DNA from: a virus
Strand: one strand, 5' to 3'
IMG/VR virus record: IMGVR_UViG_3300042301_005314
Span: 33,751 to 97,750 of that record
Length of the DNA: 64,000 nt
Shown here: piece after piece, positions 49,284 through 57,215 of the stretch
How positions within the stretch are numbered: position 1 is the first letter of the stretch
How the letters are laid out: each line of letters begins with the position of its first letter
Made by a program: the position numbers and the translations under genes
Notes under the pieces: generated by a model
What the model saw: only the letters and a program-made list of their open reading frames with translations
The model's database searches: none
Told to the model about the DNA's origin: nothing

Positions 49284-49967
49284 ATGAAAATAGTAACATT
49301 ATATAGCCCGAGTCACAAAAATATGTACGAGAATTATTTTCTGCCATCGTTTCCAAAAGACGACCGATTGGATTTAAGGGTAGTGAATGCTCCACAATTA
49401 GCAGGAGAAAAACCGTCATTTAACAGTCCAGATTGGAAAAATTTCATGCATATAAAAGCTGAAGTTTTATATGACGAATTAATTAACATTCCTGAAAATG
49501 AGATTTATGGATTTTTAGATGTTGATATTATTAATGTTAATAACTTTCACGATTTTATAATTAAAGAAATGGAAGGATTGGATTTTTTATGTCAGAATGA
49601 TTCTAACAACCCTAATTTTTTAAATGCATGTACTGGAGTTATTTTTTTCAGAAATACACAAACTTGCCGGAATCTATTACTATTAATGAATACGTATTTG
49701 GATAAATTTAATAATGAACAAGAAGCATTTTCATATTTCGTCAATAGTTATCGCAGCATTCAACAGATTCAAACGTTGTCTTATAAATTTTTACCATTTT
49801 CTAATGCTTTCACATATGGTGCATTTGGTAAAGGAGTGTGGTACAATCAGGACTTAGATTTTGCTATTCCTGATAAAAAAGATTTATACTGGTTACATGC
49901 CAATTATTGTCATCATGAATATAAAGAACCATTACTTGATTTATTTCTGAAAAAACTACATGTCTAA
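49284..49967 (+). CDS. Nucleotide-sugar transferase, GT-A fold
   Basis: Start taken at the ATG at 49284 (MKIVTLYSPS), immediately after the previous stop. 227 residues. The motif IYGFLDVDIINVNNF near 71-85 contains a DxD metal site (DVD), and ACTGVIFFRNTQTC follows, a pattern of GT77/GT8-like enzymes. It overlaps the next gene by 8 nt. Confidence 0.75.
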   Translation: MKIVTLYSPSHKNMYENYFLPSFPKDDRLDLRVVNAPQLAGEKPSFNSPDWKNFMHIKAEVLYDELINIPENEIYGFLDVDIINVNNFHDFIIKEMEGLDFLCQNDSNNPNFLNACTGVIFFRNTQTCRNLLLLMNTYLDKFNNEQEAFSYFVNSYRSIQQIQTLSYKFLPFSNAFTYGAFGKGVWYNQDLDFAIPDKKDLYWLHANYCHHEYKEPLLDLFLKKLHV

Positions 49968-50850
49968 TATTCTAAATTTTGCAGATTTACGTCCAGCACC
50001 AAAATATCCTCTTTATCCGGGAAATTATGTTAATCCAGATGAATATTTGGAACAATATTTTTTTAAATATTTTGTAGATAATATTTTAAATAAAAACGTA
50101 AAATTGTCGAGAAAATATTTGCCTATTTGGTGGACAAATTTAGCAGTCGATAATCACAACATAGATATTCAAAAATATATAAATTCTTTAAATTGGAATG
50201 ATAAATGGTTTACAGTTTGTCAATTGGATGACGGGGTTAGATACCATTTACCTCCTGATACAATCGTGTTTCACGCAGGAGGAAATTCTGGAAATGGTCA
50301 ATTAGTACCGATTCCTTTAATTGCCAGTCCTATACCAGAACATTTAAAATCTTCTACGCCTAAAAAAACCAACATATTCGCATCTTTTGTGGGAACATAC
50401 ACTCATCCAGTTCGAACGGAAATTTATAATAGTTTAAAAAGTAATAATGCATACTATTTCAACACTCCTAGAAATTGGTCACAAACAGTATCAGATGAAG
50501 CATTGGACGAATTTATAAAAATCACGGAACAATCATTATTTTGTCTAGCACCTGCGGGATATGGCAATTCCAGTTTCAGATTATATCAAGCATTTGAATT
50601 AGGAGCAATTCCAGTTTATATTTCAGATCGTCCACATTGGCTTCCTTGGAAAAATGAGTTGAATTGGGACGAATTATGTGTTATTGTAAATCGTGTAGAT
50701 ATTCCACATATACATGATATTTTAATCAAAAAAACTTTAAACGTTGATGAAATGCTTAATATGAAAAGAAAAATAACGGAAAAATATAGTGAGTATTTTT
50801 CTTTGGAAGGAACATGTCGGCAAATTATAAAAACATTGACAACCGAATGA
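49960..50850 (+). CDS. Exostosin-like glycosyltransferase (GT47-type)
   Basis: 296 residues. IFASFVGTYTHPVRTEIYN and SLFCLAPAGYGNSSFRLYQ, then AFELGAIPVYISDRPHWLPW (about 212-231), are the exostosin signature around the donor site. Bacterial and phage homologues add a sugar to polysaccharide chains. It belongs to a run of coupled GT genes. A promoter for the next gene lies in its last 15 bases. Confidence 0.85.
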   Translation: MSNILNFADLRPAPKYPLYPGNYVNPDEYLEQYFFKYFVDNILNKNVKLSRKYLPIWWTNLAVDNHNIDIQKYINSLNWNDKWFTVCQLDDGVRYHLPPDTIVFHAGGNSGNGQLVPIPLIASPIPEHLKSSTPKKTNIFASFVGTYTHPVRTEIYNSLKSNNAYYFNTPRNWSQTVSDEALDEFIKITEQSLFCLAPAGYGNSSFRLYQAFELGAIPVYISDRPHWLPWKNELNWDELCVIVNRVDIPHIHDILIKKTLNVDEMLNMKRKITEKYSEYFSLEGTCRQIIKTLTTE

Positions 50851-50863
50851 TCAATCATAAGTA
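50836..50863 (+). promoter_or_regulatory. Promoter for 50869 GT
   Basis: TTGACA, 16-bp spacer, TAAGTA, then 5 nt to the ATG at 50869. Confidence 0.65.
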
Positions 50864-50868
50864 GAAAA

Positions 50869-51645
50869 ATGAAGTATTTGTTTGTATTAAGTGCATATTC
50901 AGACTATAGACAGAATATATTCGATGAAGTTATTTCTCCGAGAAATAAAGAATATTGCGAAAAACATGGGTTTAAATATGTCGAAATAAGAAAAGAACAC
51001 AATATTACACCTTTTAGAAATAATCTAACGTGGAACAAATGGTCGATTATTAAAAGTTTAATAGATGAAGATAAATTGTTAGATGGTGATATAATAATCC
51101 AACAAGATGCAGATGTAGTAATTGTGGATTTAGCTGCTACATATGAACCACCTTTAGATAAGTCCATGACAATATGTATTGATAGTGGTAATACATATTG
51201 TCATGGAATATTCGGGTTAAGAATCAACTCATGGTCTAAAAAGTTGGTAAATAAAATTTTAGATGACGAAATATTTCAACGAATGTCAAAAGAGTTAACG
51301 GCTCATGATGGATTTCCGAATAGACATAAAACGTCTTTTATAGGAGAATTTAGAGAACAAGCAGTTTTCTATAATCTTTTTGGAATAAAAAGACATTCAT
51401 GGGTTCCATTTACTAAATTGCCACATAATGGCATTCACTCGGATAAGACAGATAATACTTTCTATCCTATTGAAGATTTTAATAATAATATTGAAATATT
51501 ACCAGTTGAATATAATTTAACTATTTGGCCTGGAGAATCAGATGAAACATTCTTGATAAATAGATTTGATAAATCAAAAAATGATGTTAAATTCCGTCAT
51601 TTTACAGGAAGTAATTGGGAAGTTGCAAAAAATTGGATTTTATGA
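50869..51645 (+). CDS. GT34-like glycosyltransferase
   Basis: 258 residues. FKYVEIRK..., LTWNKWSIIKSLI at about 53-65 and IIIQQDADVVIVD at about 79-91 (DAD as the DxD metal site) follow the layout of GMA12/MNN10 (GT34) galactosyl- or mannosyltransferases. The C-terminal FRHFTGSNWEVAKNW helix is also typical. It overlaps the following gene by 4 nt. Confidence 0.75.
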   Translation: MKYLFVLSAYSDYRQNIFDEVISPRNKEYCEKHGFKYVEIRKEHNITPFRNNLTWNKWSIIKSLIDEDKLLDGDIIIQQDADVVIVDLAATYEPPLDKSMTICIDSGNTYCHGIFGLRINSWSKKLVNKILDDEIFQRMSKELTAHDGFPNRHKTSFIGEFREQAVFYNLFGIKRHSWVPFTKLPHNGIHSDKTDNTFYPIEDFNNNIEILPVEYNLTIWPGESDETFLINRFDKSKNDVKFRHFTGSNWEVAKNWIL

Positions 51646-52385
51646 AAATTGATAAATTAACTATAAACTTACATTGTGGATGTTCCAGAGATGTAGTAAA
51701 CAAGCAAAAAAACGATTTATCAAACTTAACAGATCATTTTTCAGATATCGACTTTAATTTAAGAATAGATAGATATCCAAAAGCATACCCCTCATATTCT
51801 CAACTCATGAATCATGCTATTGCTACTAGCAAGTATGAATTTATGATATTCGCTAATGATCGGACAACAGTTTCTGTAGAAGAAACACTTAAAATAGTAA
51901 ATCTATTAGAAAATGGGTTTGCATGTGTTTATCTTTATAATGTTGGTTATATGGGATTTTCTAAAGAACTTGTTCGACAAATAGGTTGGTGGGATGAAAG
52001 ATTTTTATTGGGAGGATGGGAAGACAGAGATTGGACGTTTAGATTGGCACAGTCCAATTTGGCGTTATATGAGAGTCAAGAAGCATCTTATGATTATTCA
52101 TGGAAAAGTCCTCTTCAAGAAATAGGGCATCAATGCAGGCTATCAGAACCTCATTGGAATGCGAAATGGGATACTAGTAATATAAATTATATTACACAAC
52201 GTATTTCTAATGAAGATTACATACATTGGAATTTATTTTTAGGGGATAGTAATACAGATATAAAAAAATCTTGGAAATCTTGGAATGAATCTATGTTGAG
52301 TATAATGTATGATAAACCTAATAGTGGACCCTCCACGTCGAGTATTATAAATAACCGAGTATTCAATAAAATAAATAATAGTTGA
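51642..52385 (+). CDS. GT2-like glycosyltransferase
   Basis: Start at the ATG at 51642 (MKIDKLTINL), overlapping the previous stop. 247 residues. YEFMIFANDRTTVS at about 67-80 and FLLGGWEDRDWTFRLAQ at about 124-140 (Glu-Asp then Trp) are the donor and acceptor motifs of rhamnosyl- or GalNAc-type GT2 enzymes. Several Trp-rich segments follow. Last GT of the run. Confidence 0.75.
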   Translation: MKIDKLTINLHCGCSRDVVNKQKNDLSNLTDHFSDIDFNLRIDRYPKAYPSYSQLMNHAIATSKYEFMIFANDRTTVSVEETLKIVNLLENGFACVYLYNVGYMGFSKELVRQIGWWDERFLLGGWEDRDWTFRLAQSNLALYESQEASYDYSWKSPLQEIGHQCRLSEPHWNAKWDTSNINYITQRISNEDYIHWNLFLGDSNTDIKKSWKSWNESMLSIMYDKPNSGPSTSSIINNRVFNKINNS

Positions 52386-52410
52386 CATAAAAGGGGGGTT
52401 ACAGTAAAAT
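52382..52410 (+). promoter_or_regulatory. Promoter for 52416 methyltransferase
   Basis: TTGACA, 17-bp spacer containing GGGGGG, TAAAAT, then 5 nt to the ATG. Confidence 0.65.
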
Positions 52411-52415
52411 AATAT

Positions 52416-53039
52416 ATGAATTATAGTCTTCATGATCTAGATATTAAAATGGAAAAATATTTATGTAAAATTCAAAATGGGTTTTATATTGAAGCAGGAG
52501 CGAATGACGGAATATACCAGTCAAACACAAAATATTTTCAAGAAAAATATAAATGGAAAGGGTTATTAATAGAGCCGAATCCAATATATTATCAGTTGTG
52601 TAGACAAAATAGACCTGACGATATTGTGGAACATGCGGCATTATGTGATATATCATATAATGAACCTACGATTTCGGGGTATTTTTTAAATTCCGATAAA
52701 AATGAAAGTTGTATGGGACAAACCATTGATGAAAATAGATATCTTTATGAAAAACCGGGATCAACTATTATAGAAGTGCCCGCACAACCTTTAAATTATT
52801 ATATAAAAAAATATAATATACGGAGTATAGATTTTTTCTCGCTGGATGTAGAAGGATATGAAATACCAGTATTAAACGGTTTGAATTTAAATGAGAATCG
52901 ACCGACTTATATTTTAGTAGAAACATCAAATTTTAAAAATAGACAAGAAGAAATGAAAAATTACATGAAAAATTATGGTTATGTCTACTTAGAAAGTCCT
53001 AGTGGTAATGATGATCTATTCACTAGTGAAATACAATAA
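52416..53039 (+). CDS. FkbM-family methyltransferase
   Basis: 207 residues. FYIEAGANDGIYQSNT at about 24-39 is the SAM-binding motif, LLIEPNPIYYQL at about 51-62 motif II, and IDFFSLDVEGYEIPVL at about 139-154 the FkbM signature. It probably methylates a sugar made or moved by the neighbouring enzymes. This stretch uses ATA and AGA codons freely and looks even more AT-rich than the genome average. Confidence 0.85.
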   Translation: MNYSLHDLDIKMEKYLCKIQNGFYIEAGANDGIYQSNTKYFQEKYKWKGLLIEPNPIYYQLCRQNRPDDIVEHAALCDISYNEPTISGYFLNSDKNESCMGQTIDENRYLYEKPGSTIIEVPAQPLNYYIKKYNIRSIDFFSLDVEGYEIPVLNGLNLNENRPTYILVETSNFKNRQEEMKNYMKNYGYVYLESPSGNDDLFTSEIQ

Positions 53040-53049
53040 TATTAATACT

Positions 53050-53640
53050 ATGAACTACCGATACGAATTGATAAATTACCTCATTGAAAAAAATAATTAT
53101 AAAAATTATCTTGAATTAGGTATTGGACCTTATAAAGAAAATTTCAATAATATTACTACAGAGGTACATAAAACTGGAGTAGATGTGATAATTTCTGGTG
53201 AAAATATATTAACAACTACAACTGATCATTTTTTTGAAAAAAATACTGAAAAATTTGATATTATTTTCATAGATGCCGATCATAATGAATCTGCCGTAAT
53301 ACGGGATTTTTATAATAGTTTAAAAATTATAAAAGAAAAGGGGATGATTTTGTTACATGATATAGGACCAGAAAATATAGAAAATACTGGTATAAACTCA
53401 AGCGGAACGGCATATCTAGCATGGTTAAAAATTAGACAAGAATCTTTCTATACCGCAAGTTTTCGTTTTTTACCTGACTTTGTTTTTCCTAAAGGTGATG
53501 TATTGGGCATTGTTATACCCGATAAACAAGGAAATCCACTTACACACATAGAACTTACATGGGATTTTTATACACAGAACAGAAATTCAGTTTTAAATGA
53601 ACTTATTATTCAAGATATCAATAAATTATTAAATATATGA
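53050..53640 (+). CDS. Class I SAM methyltransferase (Methyltransf_24-like)
   Basis: Start at the ATG at 53050 (MNYRYELINYL); the upstream frame overlaps the previous gene. 196 residues. YLELGIGPYKENF at about 21-33 is motif I, DIIFIDADHNESAVIRDF at about 72-89 and KGMILLHDIGPEN at about 97-109 are typical of cephalosporin-hydroxylase/CmcI-like methyltransferases acting on sugars. It overlaps the next gene by 4 nt. Confidence 0.78.
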   Translation: MNYRYELINYLIEKNNYKNYLELGIGPYKENFNNITTEVHKTGVDVIISGENILTTTTDHFFEKNTEKFDIIFIDADHNESAVIRDFYNSLKIIKEKGMILLHDIGPENIENTGINSSGTAYLAWLKIRQESFYTASFRFLPDFVFPKGDVLGIVIPDKQGNPLTHIELTWDFYTQNRNSVLNELIIQDINKLLNI

Positions 53641-54575
53641 TTAAATCTCAGAAAATCTTTATAACAGGAGGAGCAGGATATTTAGGAAAACATTTAATTA
53701 AAAAATGGTACAATGATAACGAAATAACAGTGTTTTCTAGAGATGAAGCAAAACATTATTTTTTAAAAAAACTGTATCCAGAAGTTAATTTTATTGTAGG
53801 GGATGTAAGGAATAGGGACTTGTTGACAAAATCTAGTCAAGGTCATACTATGGGAGTATTTGCTGCATCTTTGAAACAAATAGAAGCATGTGAAAAAAAT
53901 TATGAAGAAGCAACTCAAATAATAGTGCAAGGAGCATTTAATTCAAAACATGCGGCAATAGTAAATAATTTTATTTCTGCATGTTATATATCATCTGACA
54001 AAGCGATTTCTCCAACCACTATATATGGAATGTGTAAGGGTCTAGCGGGTGAGTCATTTATATCGAATAATAACAATATCTCTCCATCCTTTACCACAGC
54101 AATATATGGTAATATTTTAAATTCTACAGGCTCTATTATTCCTGTCATATGGGAACATATTCGCAATAAAACTGAATTTGTTCTTTATGGAGATGAGATG
54201 ACACGGTTTATACTAACAGTGGACGAAGCAATAGATATTATTGAAAAAAGTGTTAATTTTTCAAACACTAATATATTGCCGATTGCTAAAAGTTTTAAAA
54301 TCAAAGATATGGTGGATATTTTTCATGAAGAATTTGGGCTGCAATATAAAATAACTAAACCTAGAGAAAACGAAAAGATTCATGAATTACTAGCATCTAA
54401 TGAACATCTACCCAGATTAACTTTTAATCCTATACATAATTGTTTGTTGATGAATAAAGAAATATCTAGCAATCCGTTTAAATTAGATTTTTCCGAATAT
54501 TCATCAAAAGATCATTGTCTCAAAAAGGAAGAATTATTTGAATCATTAGAGCAATTCGGTTTTTATGAAAGATAA
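53637..54575 (+). CDS. UDP-GlcNAc 4,6-dehydratase-like (PseB/CapE family)
   Basis: 312 residues. ITGGAGYLGKHL at about 8-19 is the NAD(P) loop; FAASLKQIEACEKNYEEA at about 75-92, SSDKAISPTTIYGMCKG at about 119-135 (including the Tyr-x-x-x-Lys), YGNILNSTGSIIPVIWEHI and MTRFILTVDEA at about 186-196 follow the PseB/FlaA1/CapE pattern closely. These enzymes turn UDP-GlcNAc into a 4-keto-6-deoxy sugar, the entry to pseudaminic acid, FucNAc or QuiNAc. The partner reductase is next door. Confidence 0.85.
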   Translation: MIKSQKIFITGGAGYLGKHLIKKWYNDNEITVFSRDEAKHYFLKKLYPEVNFIVGDVRNRDLLTKSSQGHTMGVFAASLKQIEACEKNYEEATQIIVQGAFNSKHAAIVNNFISACYISSDKAISPTTIYGMCKGLAGESFISNNNNISPSFTTAIYGNILNSTGSIIPVIWEHIRNKTEFVLYGDEMTRFILTVDEAIDIIEKSVNFSNTNILPIAKSFKIKDMVDIFHEEFGLQYKITKPRENEKIHELLASNEHLPRLTFNPIHNCLLMNKEISSNPFKLDFSEYSSKDHCLKKEELFESLEQFGFYER

Positions 54576-55410
54576 AAGAATAATAGTTATTGGAGCTAAT
54601 GGTATGTTGGGGAATTATATCTATACATATTTTTTACAAAAAGGTATTGATGTAGTTGGGTGTACGCGGAAAAATTTTGATATTGTATTCAGTACCTTTT
54701 CAGAAATACAGTATAAAATTTTAGAAAAAGTGGACATGAGAAAGGAAAATACAATAATTAATTGCGTAGGAGAAATCCCTCAAAGAAAAAATATTAAAAG
54801 TTCCGATATGATACTGATTAATTCCGTTTTTCCCCATTGGTTACAGGAGATATGTGGATCATCGTCAAATTGTAAATTAATAAACATAACTACTGATTGT
54901 GTTTTTAGTGGAAAAAAAGGAAATTACGTTGAGACAGATGTACACGATTCGTTGTATTTATACGGAAAATCTAAAAGTATGGGAGAACCGCCCGAAGCAA
55001 TGAATATAAGAACTTCTATTATAGGAGAAGAAATATATAATAAACTATCTTTATTAGAGTGGGTCAAATCCATGTCAAATACCTCAATCGAAGGATTTAT
55101 AAATCATATATGGAATGGAGTAACTTGTTTAGAATTGACTAAACATATAGAATCCTTATTAAGAGATGATATTTATATAAAAGGCGTTAGACACCTATTC
55201 ACGGAAGAAAAATGCAATAAATTCCAATTGGTCAATACAATAAATGATATATGGAAGTTGAATATAGAAATAGTTCCTGTAAATACAGAATTAATTGACC
55301 GAAGTTTAAATACCATCTACAAAAATAATATAACTAAAAATATAAAACAACAATTAGAGGAACTCAAAGATTTTGATTTGTACTATAAAGTTGGTGAAAT
55401 TTCAAGTTAA
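54565..55410 (+). CDS. Nucleotide-sugar reductase, RmlD/CapF-like
   Basis: 281 residues. IVIGANGMLGNYIYTYF at about 7-23 is an intact dinucleotide loop; INCVGEIPQR at about 67-76, ITTDCVFSGKKGNYVE at about 110-125 and YLYGKSKSMGE at about 131-141 (Tyr-x-x-x-Lys) match reductases acting on 4-keto-6-deoxy sugars (RmlD, CapF/FnlB). It overlaps the dehydratase gene by 11 nt, so I infer they make one activated deoxy-amino sugar together. Confidence 0.82.
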   Translation: MKDKRIIVIGANGMLGNYIYTYFLQKGIDVVGCTRKNFDIVFSTFSEIQYKILEKVDMRKENTIINCVGEIPQRKNIKSSDMILINSVFPHWLQEICGSSSNCKLINITTDCVFSGKKGNYVETDVHDSLYLYGKSKSMGEPPEAMNIRTSIIGEEIYNKLSLLEWVKSMSNTSIEGFINHIWNGVTCLELTKHIESLLRDDIYIKGVRHLFTEEKCNKFQLVNTINDIWKLNIEIVPVNTELIDRSLNTIYKNNITKNIKQQLEELKDFDLYYKVGEISS

Positions 55411-55434
55411 ACTAGACTTTAGAGAAAAACCTCA

Positions 55435-55441
55435 TTAAATA
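55435..55441 (+). promoter_or_regulatory. Late-type box TTAAATA
   Basis: 7 nt before the ATG at 55449; no good -35 box. Confidence 0.5.
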
Positions 55442-55448
55442 ACTTATT

Positions 55449-55697
55449 ATGGCAATGACAACAGGCAGAGTTTTCGGAATTGTTCGCCCCGGCGATCATG
55501 TTCAAACATTTACAGCAAATGCTGATGCTCCAAAAGCAGAGACACCAAGCACTCCTACGTACACTACAGGTACGGATGCGGTACAACCCTCGTCGGCATC
55601 TAAAGTCCTCGTAGAGGCAACACAGAGGTTTTTAGCAGGCGAGATTACAGCAAGTGACTTGGAGAAAATCCGAGATTCACTAAAAGTCTTGGGTTAA
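55449..55697 (+). CDS. Small GC-richer late protein, 82 aa
   Basis: 82 residues, Thr/Ala/Pro-rich in the middle (ADAPKAETPSTPTYTTGTD) with a helical C terminus (RFLAGEITASDLEKIRDSL). Its codons are visibly more GC-rich than its neighbours. Late-type box upstream and a strong terminator downstream make it a separate, probably highly expressed unit. It could be a minor virion or decoration protein; no family recognised. Confidence 0.65.
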   Translation: MAMTTGRVFGIVRPGDHVQTFTANADAPKAETPSTPTYTTGTDAVQPSSASKVLVEATQRFLAGEITASDLEKIRDSLKVLG

Positions 55698-55708
55698 CTA
55701 CTAACAAT

Positions 55709-55739
55709 AAAAAAGGTCGCTGAAATAGCGACCTTTTTT
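55709..55739. terminator. Bidirectional terminator
   Basis: 13-bp stem (AAAAAAGGTCGCT/AGCGACCTTTTTT, 5-nt loop) between convergent genes. Confidence 0.9.
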
Positions 55740-57156
55740 ATTTTATACTTTTAAGATTTCGTGTTGGATTTTCTGGAAAAGTTTTTTTACGAATAATCTT
55801 TAAATCATTTAATGCATTTCTACAACGAGTAACATCATCATAAAGATAATGATCTATTCTTTGTTTTTTCTGATTTTCTTTGAGTCTTTTTTCAGAATTA
55901 TCTTTTTGGGCATTAATCTCTTCGAATATTTTATCGAACAATTCATTCACTAACGTTTGGGATGATTTTCGATAATCTATTTCAATCGCAGAATTGAAAT
56001 GGTAGGAATTGTATGCATTTGAGTATTTGCTCTTATTTTTTAAAGATTTCTTTATATTAATTGTTAATGTATCATTATAATCACTTCCAAAAATATTAAA
56101 ATAAATTTTACTTTCTTCATGAGCATAATTCCTAACAATCATAAATCCTTCATAATCATTTTTTTCTAATCTTAATCCATATAAATGTGCAATGTCCTTT
56201 ATTATATTATTAGTTTTTTGTTCGACTTCCGGGTTTGGTCCAAGTTTTTGTTTTAATGCATTTATAAGATTGTTCAAATCATGAAAACAAGCTCCATCTC
56301 CCCGACCAATGTTACTAAAATCTTTAGTAAATTTTAAACGATGCTCATGATTTACAATGACAGTTATATCAAAATTATTTGCATCAAAATATAGATAAAA
56401 ATAATTATTTTTATGACTAAAAACGATTTTTTTATTGCTATCATATCTTGATTTTTCTTCGGTAATTTTAAAATTTGGAAATTCTTTTTTGAAAATTTTG
56501 ATTATATTTTGTGTTGGATTTTGGTTAATAACATCCACCACTATAAATGCATCTTTTTTCAAATAAACTATTTGAATTGGTTCATTACTATGAACTATTG
56601 CAAGTCCCGGATCATATATTGCATTATAAGGTGTTTTATTAAAAAGAATGTTCCAAGAGTTATTTTTTGATAAATTGTTCTTATGGCGATAAGATTCTAT
56701 ACTTGCCCAAAATTTATGTCCCGGCGTTAATTTATCATCTGATACTGACCGATGATATAAATCTGGATGATCATAATATTCATCAGAGATTCCCATAGAA
56801 TAGAGAATTTTTCTAGCTTCTTCCTCAGACATATTTAAATTTAATATATTTGCTTTATTACTAGGTTTTATTATATATGCATATTTTTTATTAGCAAACA
56901 TTGAATTTTTAAGCAATAGGTTATTTAATACATATTCTTTTGGAAAAACATAAGTTCCCAATGGATCATGATGACCCGGTGTTAATCTAGTGGCAAGAAA
57001 TGGAGTGGTGTCGTTAGGTTCTCGGTTTTTTGGAATTCCTCCTGAAAAATGAACACCAATTAATGGATCAGAACTATTCTTTAATATATCGAATAATTTT
57101 GGATTAAATTCTTCCGAACTTTCATGAATTAAATTTAATAAGTGGTCAAATGTCAT
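55738..57156 (-). CDS. ADP-ribosyltransferase-like protein with capsid-targeting-like N terminus
   Basis: 472 residues. MTFDHLLNLIHESSEE has the shared motif and an Ile-x-Glu/Ser site. About 30-205 shows a diverged ART-like layout: IGVHFSGGIPKN (His), GTYVFPKEYV, then YAYIIKPSNKANILNLN, and NAIYDPGLAIVHSNEPIQIVYLKKDAF, comparable in order to the ART domain at 41.8 kb. The remainder (about 210-472) is an unrecognised alpha/beta and coiled region, ending very basic. Perfect TATAAATA 5 nt before the ATG. The ART assignment is tentative. Confidence 0.6.
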   Translation of the reverse strand: MTFDHLLNLIHESSEEFNPKLFDILKNSSDPLIGVHFSGGIPKNREPNDTTPFLATRLTPGHHDPLGTYVFPKEYVLNNLLLKNSMFANKKYAYIIKPSNKANILNLNMSEEEARKILYSMGISDEYYDHPDLYHRSVSDDKLTPGHKFWASIESYRHKNNLSKNNSWNILFNKTPYNAIYDPGLAIVHSNEPIQIVYLKKDAFIVVDVINQNPTQNIIKIFKKEFPNFKITEEKSRYDSNKKIVFSHKNNYFYLYFDANNFDITVIVNHEHRLKFTKDFSNIGRGDGACFHDLNNLINALKQKLGPNPEVEQKTNNIIKDIAHLYGLRLEKNDYEGFMIVRNYAHEESKIYFNIFGSDYNDTLTINIKKSLKNKSKYSNAYNSYHFNSAIEIDYRKSSQTLVNELFDKIFEEINAQKDNSEKRLKENQKKQRIDHYLYDDVTRCRNALNDLKIIRKKTFPENPTRNLKSIK

Positions 57157-57161
57157 AATGT

Positions 57162-57169
57162 TATTTATA
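57162..57169 (-). promoter_or_regulatory. Late-type promoter TATAAATA
   Basis: Exact late consensus on the minus strand, 5 nt before the ATG at 57156. Confidence 0.75.
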
Positions 57170-57181
57170 TAATTTAAAGTG

Positions 57182-57210
57182 TTGCGTAAAACCTATGGTT
57201 GTGGTAAAAT
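57182..57210 (+). promoter_or_regulatory. Promoter for gp46
   Basis: TTGCGT, 17-bp spacer, TAAAAT, then 5 nt to the ATG at 57216. This decides the start codon. Confidence 0.6.
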
Positions 57211-57215
57211 ATTAC

